NCBI RefSeq assembly: GCF_946480385.1
Contig: NZ_CAMLJP010000014.1
Span: 1 to 64,000, forward strand
Reading direction: 5' to 3'
Origin: an uncultured Azospirillum sp.
GTDB lineage: Bacteria; Pseudomonadota; Alphaproteobacteria; Azospirillales; Azospirillaceae
DNA length: 64,000 bases
Under the pieces are notes generated by a model. That model saw only the letters and a program-made list of their open reading frames with translations, was not told the origin of the DNA and did not search any database. Position numbers and translations under genes: made by a program. The first letter of the stretch is position 1. Every line of letters begins with the position of its first letter. Shown one piece after another: positions 1 through 8,214 of this stretch.

Positions 1-51
1 GCCCCCGCCCCCGCACCGGCCGCCACCACCAAGCCCAAGGGCAACACCCCC

Positions 52-1251
52 ATGCAGTTCACCGTCGATAAGGGGCCGCTCCTGGCCGCCTTGAAGCGCG
101 CCGTCGCCATGGTCGGCAAGAAGTCGGCCATGCCCATTCTGGAATGCGTCCTGCTGGACGTCTCCGACACCACCTTGACCATCTCCGCCACCGATCTGGC
201 GGTGGACGTTCAGGTGAAGCTGCCGATCGGCATCGGCGCACAGCCCGGCCGGCTGGCGATCCCCGGCTCCGCCCTGGCGACCGCCATCGACGCCATGCCC
301 GACGGCGCACAGCTCACCCTGGAGATGGTCGACGCCAAGGCCGAGGGCGCCCGCCTGCGAATCCTCTGCGGCAAGACGCGGTTTCATCTGCCGACCTATC
401 AGGCGGACGACTTCCCCGTCTTCGCCCAAGTCGACGGCGCGGAGTTGTTCGTCCAGGTCTCCGCTCTCAAGCAGGCGATCGACCGCGTTTCCTGGGCCAT
501 GTGCTCGGACGAGACCAAGCCGAACCTCATGGGCATGTTCCTGCATGCCCGGCCCGAGGGGCTGCGGGTGGTGGCCTGCACCACGAACGTCATGTCCCGC
601 ACGGACCTGATCACGACCGCCGGGGCGGAGGACTTCGTGTCGAAGTTCGCCGACAAGGAAGGTCCCCGGGGCATCCTGATCCCGAACCCATCGGTCGGCG
701 CCCTCCGCCGCCTGCTGGATGCCGTCGGCGACGAAACGGAAATCCGCGTCACCATCGGTCAGAAGCGCGCCACCTTCGACATGTTCCCGTACCGGTTCGG
801 GACCACGCTTTCCGCCGTCGAGTTCATCGGCTACGAGCGCACCATCGACTTCGCGCTGGGGCAGACGAAGCAGCGCATGACCGTCCCACGCGCCGAGTTC
901 CTGTCGTGCGTCCGGCGGGTCCGGGCCATGGCCGGCGATAAGAGCCGCTCGCTTGCCATGTCGATCACCGCCGAGGGGGTCCGCGTCGAGACGGCCGAAC
1001 AGACGGCGACCGACGCCGTCGACATCCTGGAGGTCGCCACCGGCTTCAAGGCCGGGAGCCTCTCCATCGGGTTTTCCGCGCCCCTGCTGGTCCCCGCCAT
1101 TGAGGCCCTGAACGCCGGCTCTTTGGCTTGCGAGCTGGGAGACCCGGCTACCCCGACCTTCTGGAGAGCAGAGCAGGAGGCGGACGTCAACGCCGCCGAG
1201 CACCTCGTGGTGGTCATGCCGCTTCGCCTCGCCGCCAAGGTGGAGGCTTGA
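52..1251 (+). CDS. dnaN: Phage-encoded DNA polymerase III beta subunit (sliding clamp)
   Basis: 399 residues with the three-domain beta-clamp layout. The N-terminus (MQFTVDKGPLLAALKRAV) matches the opening helix of domain I, and the fold runs to a typical MPLRL near the C-terminus. The clamp encircles DNA and tethers the polymerase, so here it probably serves phage replication, as the next genes are methyltransferases and a helicase of the phage early operon. The reading frame is open through base 1 with an Ala/Pro-rich lead (APAPAPAATTKPKGNTP) and there is no convincing ribosome site before the ATG. The protein may therefore begin outside the window or be fused to something upstream. It ends 2 bases before the next start codon. 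Confidence 0.85.
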   Translation: MQFTVDKGPLLAALKRAVAMVGKKSAMPILECVLLDVSDTTLTISATDLAVDVQVKLPIGIGAQPGRLAIPGSALATAIDAMPDGAQLTLEMVDAKAEGARLRILCGKTRFHLPTYQADDFPVFAQVDGAELFVQVSALKQAIDRVSWAMCSDETKPNLMGMFLHARPEGLRVVACTTNVMSRTDLITTAGAEDFVSKFADKEGPRGILIPNPSVGALRRLLDAVGDETEIRVTIGQKRATFDMFPYRFGTTLSAVEFIGYERTIDFALGQTKQRMTVPRAEFLSCVRRVRAMAGDKSRSLAMSITAEGVRVETAEQTATDAVDILEVATGFKAGSLSIGFSAPLLVPAIEALNAGSLACELGDPATPTFWRAEQEADVNAAEHLVVVMPLRLAAKVEA

Positions 1252-1253
1252 TC

Positions 1254-3341
1254 ATGGCGATGGATGTTCGCGAAATTCGGCACTTCCACGTCTGCTGTGG
1301 CATCGGCGGCGGTATCAAGGGCTTCAACCGTGGCGGCGCGCGCGTCGGCAACATGGTGGCTGCGCCGCGCTGCATCGGCGGCGTCGATGTCGATCCGGTG
1401 GCGCTCGCCAGCCTGGAGAAGGTGACCGGCGCCAAGGGTACGCTGCTCGACCTGTTCGACCGCCAGCAATACATCGCCTTCCACGGCGTCGAGCCGCCGG
1501 CCGGCTGGCGCGAAGCCACCGGTGAGGACTTCCGCCGGGCTGCCGGTGGCGAGCGCCCGCACGTCGTGTTCATGAGCACGCCCTGCAAGGGCAACAGCGG
1601 CCTCATCAGCACGAAGACCAGCGAGGCTCCGAAGTACATCGCGCTCAACGAGCTGGCTCTGCGGGCCGTCTTCCTGACCATGGAGGCATGGGCGGACGAT
1701 CCGAGCGAGATCCTGCTGTTCGAGAACGTGCCGCGCATCGCCCAGCGGTCCCGCCGACTGCTGGACCGCATCACCGGGATGCTTCGCCACTATGGCTATG
1801 CGGTCGCGGAAACCGCCCATGACTGCGGGGAAATCGGCGGGCTGGCCCAGAGCCGCAAGCGCTTCCTCATGGTCGCCCGGCACAGGGAGAAGGTGCCGCC
1901 CTTCCTCTACGAGCCGCCCAAGCGGAAGCTCCGCAGCGTGGGAGAGGTGCTTGAGCGCCTGCCCCTGCCGGGTGATCCGCTGGGCGGGCCGATGCACCGA
2001 GTGCCCAGGTTGCAATGGAAGACCTGGGTACGGCTGGCCTTCGTGGAAGCCGGGTCGGACTGGCGGTCGCTCAACAAGCTGAACGTCGCGGACGGCGTGC
2101 TGACCGATTACGGGATCGTGCCTGAGGGGCGGTGGCGTGACGACGTGCTGGGTGTCCTCCCCATGGATGCGACGGCGCCGACGGTCACGGGGAATGCCGG
2201 CCCGACCACCGGGCGCTTCAGCGTCGCCGACCCGCGGGTCATCAGCACCAGGGAAGGCACCGGCTACCTCGGTGTCAACGAATGGGAGCGTCCCGCCGGC
2301 ACCGTCACGGCCAACGGCCGGCCCGGCTCCGGCGCCTTCTCCATCGCCGATCCTCGCATGCGGGAGGGCCACGCCTGCTACCAGCAGTATGGCGTGAAGG
2401 CGTGGGGGGAAGTCTCCGGCGCTGTGACCGCGAACGGCGGACCCGGTGGTGGCGCCTTCTCGGTCGCCGATCCTCGGCCGGGCTTCGGACCCGGCACCCA
2501 CCACAACGTCTATCGCGTGGTGCGGTACGGCGATAGCGCCGGCACGATCACGGGGGCAACGCACCCCGCCGCCGGAGCCGGGTGCGTTGCCGATCCGCGT
2601 CCGCCGGCCGGCTCCCACGCGAGCAAGTATCGCGTGACCAGCTACGGCGAGGCCGCCGGTACGGTGATCGGCGCCTCTACCACTGGCCAGGGTGCGTTCG
2701 CGCTGGCTGACCCGCGCACCGGGTTTGGGCCGAACTCGCATCGGAACAAGCTGAAGGTCTGCGGCTGGGATGGATCGTCCCCTGTGGTGACCGGTTCCGA
2801 CCGTGTGGGGAGCGGCGCATTGTCGGTCGCCGACCCGCGCCCGGAGTCCTTCCGTAATGGCCGAGGCGCCTTCTCCGAGGGCGGCCATTATGGCGTGCTG
2901 GGCATGGACGAGACCAGCGGGGCCGTGACCGGCTCCGGCCAGCACGACAACGGGCGCTGGTCAGTCGCCGATCCTCGCCCGGCCATGGGCGACGAGGCGG
3001 AAGCTCTGCCGGCTCCCAACCAGCAGCTGGTAGCCGTGATCCGGGCCATGGACGGGACGTGGCATCGCCCCTTCACCACCCTGGAGCTTGCTGCTCTCCA
3101 GTCTCTGGTGGACTTCGATCAGCCGGGCCTGGAGTTGGCCGGCTCCTCGGACAGCCTGTGGCGCGAGCACATCGGCAACATGGTCCCGCCCGACGCCGCA
3201 CAGGCGATGATGGGCGTGATCGCCCGGACCCTGCTGCTTGCCTGGTCCGGCGAAACCTTCGTGATGAGCTGCGATCCGGTATGGGTCCAGCCGCTCACCA
3301 TCGCGCTGGCCGTCGACACCTCCGCACAGGTGATCGAATGA
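1254..3341 (+). CDS. DNA (cytosine-5) methyltransferase with seven internal ADPR repeats
   Basis: 695 residues. It transfers a methyl group from S-adenosylmethionine to cytosine C5. Motif I is CCGIGGG (residues 14-20), motif IV STPCKGN has the catalytic Cys at about 111, motif VI is ENVP (157-160), motif VIII QSRKRF starts at 199, and motif IX/X GNMVPP is near 641-646. The target-recognition region between VIII and IX is unusually long and carries seven copies of a roughly 40-residue unit ending in a form of SVADPR. The start at 1254 is preceded by GGAGG at 1242-1246; an ORF start 126 bases further up lies inside the clamp gene and is rejected. Likely role: modifying phage DNA against host restriction. 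Confidence 0.9.
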   Translation: MAMDVREIRHFHVCCGIGGGIKGFNRGGARVGNMVAAPRCIGGVDVDPVALASLEKVTGAKGTLLDLFDRQQYIAFHGVEPPAGWREATGEDFRRAAGGERPHVVFMSTPCKGNSGLISTKTSEAPKYIALNELALRAVFLTMEAWADDPSEILLFENVPRIAQRSRRLLDRITGMLRHYGYAVAETAHDCGEIGGLAQSRKRFLMVARHREKVPPFLYEPPKRKLRSVGEVLERLPLPGDPLGGPMHRVPRLQWKTWVRLAFVEAGSDWRSLNKLNVADGVLTDYGIVPEGRWRDDVLGVLPMDATAPTVTGNAGPTTGRFSVADPRVISTREGTGYLGVNEWERPAGTVTANGRPGSGAFSIADPRMREGHACYQQYGVKAWGEVSGAVTANGGPGGGAFSVADPRPGFGPGTHHNVYRVVRYGDSAGTITGATHPAAGAGCVADPRPPAGSHASKYRVTSYGEAAGTVIGASTTGQGAFALADPRTGFGPNSHRNKLKVCGWDGSSPVVTGSDRVGSGALSVADPRPESFRNGRGAFSEGGHYGVLGMDETSGAVTGSGQHDNGRWSVADPRPAMGDEAEALPAPNQQLVAVIRAMDGTWHRPFTTLELAALQSLVDFDQPGLELAGSSDSLWREHIGNMVPPDAAQAMMGVIARTLLLAWSGETFVMSCDPVWVQPLTIALAVDTSAQVIE
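2160..2978 (+). repeat. Seven tandem protein-coding repeats of about 120 bp in the methyltransferase gene
   Basis: The hexapeptide SVADPR or a variant (SIADPR, CVADPR, ALADPR) begins at residues 323, 363, 403, 444, 483, 524 and 570, a spacing of 39-46 residues. Each copy is preceded by a TVTG/AVTA-type strand and a Gly-rich GxGAFS segment. The units are diverged at the DNA level, so this is an old protein repeat and not a recent slippage array. Confidence 0.85.
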
Positions 3342-3655
3342 CCCGCTACACCCACCCCAATCCCCTCCGCAACGAGCCAGAGGCCCAGCAGCGCCGCGGC
3401 GCACAGGATCTCACCGCGCTCGTCGCTCAGGCGCTGGCTGCCGGCAATGCCACCGTCAAGGCGGTGACCGCCCAGGACGTCCGGGAAAACGCTGACCACA
3501 ACGCGAAGGCGCGCTCCAACAAGGCCCGCACCGCCGCCCGGCGTGGGGCCGAGGTGCGCGCCGCCCAGCAGCGTGAAGCCGCCCGTCGGAAGGCCGCAGC
3601 CAATCCCCAGCCCGCCACTTCTGGCGGATCGCTCACCCCCGCCGCGGCGCGCTGA
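3338..3655 (+). CDS. Small basic protein of unknown function
   Basis: 105 residues. It starts with an ATGA overlap on the methyltransferase stop codon, so translation is probably coupled. The protein is rich in Ala, Arg and Lys with a long predicted helical stretch (RARRGAEVRAAQQREAARRK-type composition around residues 60-90), which would suit nucleic-acid binding, but I recognise no family. The palindrome CCGCCACTTCTGGCGG lies inside its 3' end. Confidence 0.7.
   Translation: MTRYTHPNPLRNEPEAQQRRGAQDLTALVAQALAAGNATVKAVTAQDVRENADHNAKARSNKARTAARRGAEVRAAQQREAARRKAAANPQPATSGGSLTPAAAR
3612..3627. repeat. Dispersed palindrome CCGCCA-N4-TGGCGG, copy 1
   Basis: CCGCCACTTCTGGCGG, lying in coding sequence as A-T-S-G-G with ACT and TCT codons that are rare in this genome. 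The same 16 bases recur at 8750, and two relatives occur at 13118 and 44843. Confidence 0.6.
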
Positions 3656-3675
3656 GCGCCAGGAGACCATCCCCC

Positions 3676-4377
3676 ATGACCACCATCGACCTGACCAAGC
3701 TCGCAACCGACGCCGTCGCCAAGTACGTGGAGGACGGCTCGTTCCAGAAGATGCTCGAAAAGGGCATCAAGGATGCCCTGTCGAGCGTCATCAACGACGC
3801 CACGGGCTACAGCTCGCCGTTCCGCAAGGAGATGAGCGACGCCGTCAAGGGCGCCCTCCACATCCACGCCGACGCCATCAACCTCCCGGCCTATAACCAG
3901 ACGGTCATCGGCATCATCCGGAACCGGCTGGACGAGGTTGTGAACGAGCAGCTCCGCGAGAAGCTGCAGAAGGACTTGGACGCCCTCCTGGTCGACGCCC
4001 CGAAGGAGATCACCCTCACCAAGCTGGTGAAAGACTTCAAGGTGTGGCTGCGCAAGGAGAAGTTCCACTCCGATAGCGCCTGCACCGTCATCGTCGAGAA
4101 AACCGAATACGGCTCCCACTGGATCAAGCTCGATCCGAATAAGTATCAGCAGTCGTATTCCTGCCAGTTCCGGATCGGCATCGGATCCGACGGCGAAGTC
4201 TTCAGCTTGTCCGACAGCGGCATCGACATGCAGAAGTCCGTCCTGGCGAAGACCCTTCGCGGCTTCCCCCGCGACCTGTTCCAGATGATGGCCGCCGGCA
4301 CCAAGGTCATCGTCGACACCATGGACATCGACGACTCCATGGAGAGCTACGAGGACGACGAAGAGGAGGAAATCTGA
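3676..4377 (+). CDS. Conserved phage protein of unknown function with acidic tail
   Basis: 233 residues, no signal peptide or membrane segment. The N-terminal half is helical and charged; the middle contains a mixed beta region (around residues 125-190); the last ten residues are almost all Asp/Glu (EDDEEEE). An AGGAGA stretch about 10 bases before the ATG could serve as the ribosome site. It sits in the early operon, 1 base before the next gene. Acidic tails are seen on some DNA-mimic or DNA-repair accessory proteins, but no function can be assigned here. Confidence 0.7.
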   Translation: MTTIDLTKLATDAVAKYVEDGSFQKMLEKGIKDALSSVINDATGYSSPFRKEMSDAVKGALHIHADAINLPAYNQTVIGIIRNRLDEVVNEQLREKLQKDLDALLVDAPKEITLTKLVKDFKVWLRKEKFHSDSACTVIVEKTEYGSHWIKLDPNKYQQSYSCQFRIGIGSDGEVFSLSDSGIDMQKSVLAKTLRGFPRDLFQMMAAGTKVIVDTMDIDDSMESYEDDEEEEI

Positions 4378-4378
4378 G

Positions 4379-4696
4379 ATGGCCTCCAAGGATAATCCTC
4401 GGCGCTCTGTCCTCCCCTCCAAGCGCATCGCCCTGTTCCGCTCCCGCGCCGCGGTGGTGGAGAGCCTGTTCGCCGCCGGCAAGCTCACCCCCATGGAGCG
4501 CCGGGAAGCGCTGGCTACCGCTACGAAGGACGCCGGCATTCCCTCGCTGTCCTTCGTCCAGATCAACCCGGGTGTGACGGTTTACGCCCACATGTCGGAA
4601 GAAGAGGCCAAGGAGCATCGCCGCGCCGCTGACCGTCGTCGGTACTGGCAGAAGAAGGCTGCCGCCCGTGTTGGGGAGGGCATCGTCCATGGCTAA
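4379..4696 (+). CDS. Small hypothetical phage protein
   Basis: 105 residues, basic, with a C-terminal Arg/Lys-rich helix (HRRAADRRRYWQKKAAAR). Its start is 1 base after the preceding stop and its end overlaps the next gene by 8 bases, so it is in the same transcription unit. The family is not recognised. Confidence 0.7.
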   Translation: MASKDNPRRSVLPSKRIALFRSRAAVVESLFAAGKLTPMERREALATATKDAGIPSLSFVQINPGVTVYAHMSEEEAKEHRRAADRRRYWQKKAAARVGEGIVHG

Positions 4697-5273
4697 CCCC
4701 CACGCCATCACCTCTTGGAACATCGGGGACGCCGCGGCGATCTCTCCCAGCGGCGCCTATCGATACTGGCTCCGCCGGGACCTGGGCATGATCAACCTGG
4801 GCAACCCGCCCGTGGTCTTCTGCATGCTCAATCCGTCGACGGCCGACGCGACGGAAGACGATCCCACCATCCGCCGGTGTCGGGACTACGCCGACCGGTG
4901 GGGCGCTCCCTGGTTCGGCGTCGTGAACCTGTTCGCGTTCCGCTCCACGGATCCGGACATTCTGTTCGATTACGCCGCCTGCCAGGACCCCATCGGCCCC
5001 AGCAACCGGCCCGTGATCCATTACGTCGCCAAGGCGCTGGCTGCCGAGGGCGGCCGGATCGTGTGCGGCTGGGGATCGACCGGCCAGAGCAAGGCGGTCA
5101 GCCGCAAGTACATCGCCCAGGTGGTGGAGGATGTGGTCACGATCATCCGCGCCGCCGGTCTGGAGCCTCAGGCCCTCCGGCAGTCGGAGAAGACGAGCCA
5201 GCCCTGGCACCCCCTCTACCTGCCGGCAACGCTCGTTCCCCAGCCGTGGAAGGGGGCGCCACATGTCCGCTGA
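4689..5273 (+). CDS. DUF1643 family protein
   Basis: 194 residues from the ATG at 4689, which overlaps the previous gene by 8 bases; GGGAGGG lies 11-17 bases upstream. It contains the DUF1643 signature: FCMLNPSTAD near residue 40, then DDPTIRRC and a GVVNLFAFRSTDP strand, and later VCGWGS. The family is frequent in phages and mobile elements next to methyltransferases and is of unknown activity. Here it lies between a methyltransferase and a helicase. Confidence 0.85.
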   Translation: MANPHAITSWNIGDAAAISPSGAYRYWLRRDLGMINLGNPPVVFCMLNPSTADATEDDPTIRRCRDYADRWGAPWFGVVNLFAFRSTDPDILFDYAACQDPIGPSNRPVIHYVAKALAAEGGRIVCGWGSTGQSKAVSRKYIAQVVEDVVTIIRAAGLEPQALRQSEKTSQPWHPLYLPATLVPQPWKGAPHVR

Positions 5274-6942
5274 CCTGAAGCCTCGTCACCATAAGGTGCT
5301 TGCCGCGCTGCCGGCCGGCGACCCTGCCCAGGTAGGCATGCGTCCCGCCGAGGTGGCCGCCATGCTGGGCCTGCGTGCGGACAACGTGTCCCGCGCCATG
5401 TTCGATCTGGTGGAAGCCGGACTGGTCCGCTTCGAGGGAGCGGATGGGCATCGCCGTTACGTCCGCCTGGAGGGCGCCGCCACCTCGGCCCCGTCGCCGG
5501 AAACCGTATGGGGCGCCGACGACTATGAGGCCTTTTTGGCCCGCAAGGCGGTTGTCGCCCTGCCGGCGGGCATCCCGGATCCGGGCGCCATGCCGGATTG
5601 GCTGAAGGCGTTCCAGGCCGACATCACTCTGTGGGCTCTCCGCCTCGGCCGGGCGGCCGTCTTCGCCGGCACAGGCCTGGGCAAGACGCGCATACAGTTG
5701 GCATGGGCTGCAGCCGTCCACCGCCACACCGGCCGGCCGGTCCTGATCCTGACGCCGTTGGCGGTCTCGCACCAGACTGTGGCCGAGGCGGTCGACGTCG
5801 GCCTGACCGGCGTGGCCTATGCCGCCAACCAAGGGGAGATCGCCACCCCCATCGTGATCACCAACTACGACCGGATCGACCACTTCGACCTGTCGTTGTT
5901 CGCCGGGGTGGCGTTGGACGAATCCAGCATCATCAAGGCCCACGACAGCAAGACCCGGCGCGTCCTGACCGAACGCTGCCGCGTCATCCCGTTCCGCCTG
6001 TGCTGCACCGCCACCCCGGCCCCGAACGACTATGTCGAGTTGGGCCAGCATGCCGAGTTCCTGGGCGTCATGACCGCCAAGGAGATGCTCGCGACATGGT
6101 TCGTCCATGACGGCAGCATCCGGGCCACCAACGTCGACAACCACGGCGGCAAGCCGGTGGCCGACTGGCGCCTGAAGCGCCATGCCGAGCGGGACTTCTG
6201 GCGGTGGTTGTCCACCTGGGCGGTGCTGATCCGCCGCCCCTCCGACCTGGGCCACAGCGACACCGGATACATTCTGCCGGCGCTGCACAAGCACCAGATC
6301 ACGGTCCGCATCACCCAAGCGCCATGCGTTGCGACAGGGACGCTGTTCCGCACCAACGCCCGGACGTTAAAGGAGCGGCTGGACGCCCGGCGTGACACCA
6401 TCGCCGAGCGGGTACAGGCAGCGGCCGAGATCGTCAACGCCCAGCCGGACCGGCCGTGGCTGGTCTGGGGCAACCTCAACGCCGAGACCGAGGCCCTGGT
6501 AAAGGCCATCCCCGACGCGGTGGAGGTTCGCGGTCCCGATCACCCCGACAAGAAGCGGGATCGCCTCCTCGGCTTCGTCACCGGCTCCCCGCGAGTGCTG
6601 GTCAGCAAGCCCAGCATCGCCGGGTTCGGCATGAACTGGCAGCACTGCTCGGACATGGTGTTCGTCGGGCTGAATGACAGCTTCGAGCAGCTCTATCAGG
6701 CCATCCGCCGGTGCTGGCGGTTCGGCCAGATCAAGCCGGTCAACGTCTACCTGATCGCGTCCGACCTGGAGGGCGCGGTTGTCGCAAACCTCGAAGCGAA
6801 GGAAGCCGCCGCCGATGCCATGGCCGAAGCGATGGCGGAGCACATGCGCGACCTCTTCCGCCGGGCCAACGGCCAGCAGCCGGCCATCACCCCCGCTTCG
6901 TCCAAGCCCATGGAGATTCCCCGATGGCTCAAGGCCTCGTGA
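5263..6942 (+). CDS. Winged-helix / SF2 DEAD-like helicase
   Basis: 559 residues from the ATG at 5263 (11-base overlap with the DUF1643 gene; GGAAGGGGG upstream). Residues about 10-70 form a MarR-like winged helix (PAEVAAMLGLRADNVSRAMF, then a wing ending HRRYVRL). The ATPase follows: Walker A GTGLGKT (about 136-142), motif II LDES (about 218-221), motif III CTATP (about 248), and a C-terminal RecA domain with FGMNWQHC and QAIRRCWRFGQ (arginine-finger motif VI). It would unwind or translocate on duplex DNA. SNF2-like helicases paired with methyltransferases are common in temperate phages; a replication or anti-restriction role is inferred. Confidence 0.85.
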   Translation: MSADLKPRHHKVLAALPAGDPAQVGMRPAEVAAMLGLRADNVSRAMFDLVEAGLVRFEGADGHRRYVRLEGAATSAPSPETVWGADDYEAFLARKAVVALPAGIPDPGAMPDWLKAFQADITLWALRLGRAAVFAGTGLGKTRIQLAWAAAVHRHTGRPVLILTPLAVSHQTVAEAVDVGLTGVAYAANQGEIATPIVITNYDRIDHFDLSLFAGVALDESSIIKAHDSKTRRVLTERCRVIPFRLCCTATPAPNDYVELGQHAEFLGVMTAKEMLATWFVHDGSIRATNVDNHGGKPVADWRLKRHAERDFWRWLSTWAVLIRRPSDLGHSDTGYILPALHKHQITVRITQAPCVATGTLFRTNARTLKERLDARRDTIAERVQAAAEIVNAQPDRPWLVWGNLNAETEALVKAIPDAVEVRGPDHPDKKRDRLLGFVTGSPRVLVSKPSIAGFGMNWQHCSDMVFVGLNDSFEQLYQAIRRCWRFGQIKPVNVYLIASDLEGAVVANLEAKEAAADAMAEAMAEHMRDLFRRANGQQPAITPASSKPMEIPRWLKAS

Positions 6943-7931
6943 ACGATCAGGCCTCAGGCGAGGTCTGGCACCTGTGGAATGGCGACTGCGTCGACGTGGC
7001 GCGCAGCCTCCCGTCCGACAGCATCGACTACACCATCTATTCCCCGCCGTTCGAGAGCCTCTACACCTTCTCGGACAACCCCCGCGACATGTCCAACTGC
7101 CGGGACTCGGAGACCTTCTGGCAGCACTACCGGTTCCTGATCGACGAGTGCTTCCGGATCACCAAACCGGGGCGACTGGTCAGCATTCACTGCATGCAGT
7201 TGCCCACCTCCAAGCTGCGTGACGGCTTCATCGGTCTGCGCGACTTCCGGGGCGAGATCATCAAGGCCCATCAGGAAGCAGGCTTCATCTACCACTCCGA
7301 GGTCTGCATTCGTAAGGACCCGGTGGCAGCGATGCAGCGCACCAAAGCCCTGGGTCTCCTGCACAAGCAGATCTGCAAGGACAGCACGCTCTCGCGCATG
7401 GCCGTGGCCGACTATGTCGTGACGCTGCGCAAGCCCGGCGACAACGCCGAGCCGGTAGCGGGGCAGTTCGAGGCCTACTACGGCTCCGAGAACGGTCCCC
7501 AGGACCCGTTCACGGTGACCGAGATCACCGAAGGCGGGGGCGAGATCCGGCGGCAGGCGTACCCCGGCGACCCGAAGTACAGCATTGCCGTCTGGCAGCG
7601 TTATGCCGAGCCCGTGTGGCTCGACATCGCCCAGGGTGATGTGCTGTCCCGCAAGGACGCCCGGGAAGAGGCCGATGAGGCCCACATCGCGCCCCTCCAG
7701 CTGACCGTCATCCGCCGGTGCATCGACCTGTGGTCCAACCCCGGTGACACCGTCTTCAGCCCCTTCGCCGGCATCGGCTCGGAGCTTTACGTCGCCATCC
7801 AGATGAAGCGCCGCGCCGTCGGCTCGGAGCTGAAGCCCAGCTACTTCCGGCAAGCGGTGAAGACCCTGGCCGAGGAAGAGCGGGTCGCGGCCTTCGGCAC
7901 CCTCTTCGATCAGGTGGAGACGTCATGGTGA
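6924..7931 (+). CDS. DNA adenine/N4-cytosine methyltransferase, beta class
   Basis: 335 residues from the ATG at 6924, which overlaps the helicase by 19 bases; GGAGA is at a good distance. The catalytic motif IV is SPPF at residues 40-43, and the SAM-binding motif I is FSPFAGIGS near 278, so the order is IV then I (beta class). SPPF is more usual in N4-cytosine and some N6-adenine enzymes; the target base cannot be decided from sequence. It would protect phage DNA together with the C5 enzyme. Confidence 0.88.
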   Translation: MAQGLVNDQASGEVWHLWNGDCVDVARSLPSDSIDYTIYSPPFESLYTFSDNPRDMSNCRDSETFWQHYRFLIDECFRITKPGRLVSIHCMQLPTSKLRDGFIGLRDFRGEIIKAHQEAGFIYHSEVCIRKDPVAAMQRTKALGLLHKQICKDSTLSRMAVADYVVTLRKPGDNAEPVAGQFEAYYGSENGPQDPFTVTEITEGGGEIRRQAYPGDPKYSIAVWQRYAEPVWLDIAQGDVLSRKDAREEADEAHIAPLQLTVIRRCIDLWSNPGDTVFSPFAGIGSELYVAIQMKRRAVGSELKPSYFRQAVKTLAEEERVAAFGTLFDQVETSW

Positions 7932-8203
7932 CCGCTCCCGCCGCTCCCACGCCGGACGACTTCCTGCCCATCTCCACCGCCCCGCGTGACGGGACGCTGG
8001 TGAAGCTGGCCGCCTTCGACGCCAAGGGGCGGTTGGACGCCTCCGTCAAGATGCGCTGGAAGGCCGATGCCAGGAACCCGCTGTTCCCCGGCGTCGTCGG
8101 CTTCTGGGTCACGCCCGACTTCCCCGGCCCGCACTCCTTCACCTGGAACGAATCCGATCCCGACGCTGCGCCGACCCACTGGCGGCCCGTTCGGACGAAC
8201 TGA
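7925..8203 (+). CDS. DUF551-like small phage protein
   Basis: 92 residues, overlapping the methyltransferase end by 7 bases. The ISTAPRDGT motif near residue 16 and the closing THWRP are typical of the DUF551-like proteins found in many phage early regions. No activity is established for the family. Confidence 0.7.
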   Translation: MVTAPAAPTPDDFLPISTAPRDGTLVKLAAFDAKGRLDASVKMRWKADARNPLFPGVVGFWVTPDFPGPHSFTWNESDPDAAPTHWRPVRTN

Positions 8204-8214
8204 GGTATACCGAC

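Noticed and set aside
831..2945. 704-codon minus-strand open frame opposite the clamp and methyltransferase genes
   Set aside because: A shadow of GC-rich codon bias: low-complexity Arg/Gly/His composition, no domain, and the plus-strand genes carry clear motifs.
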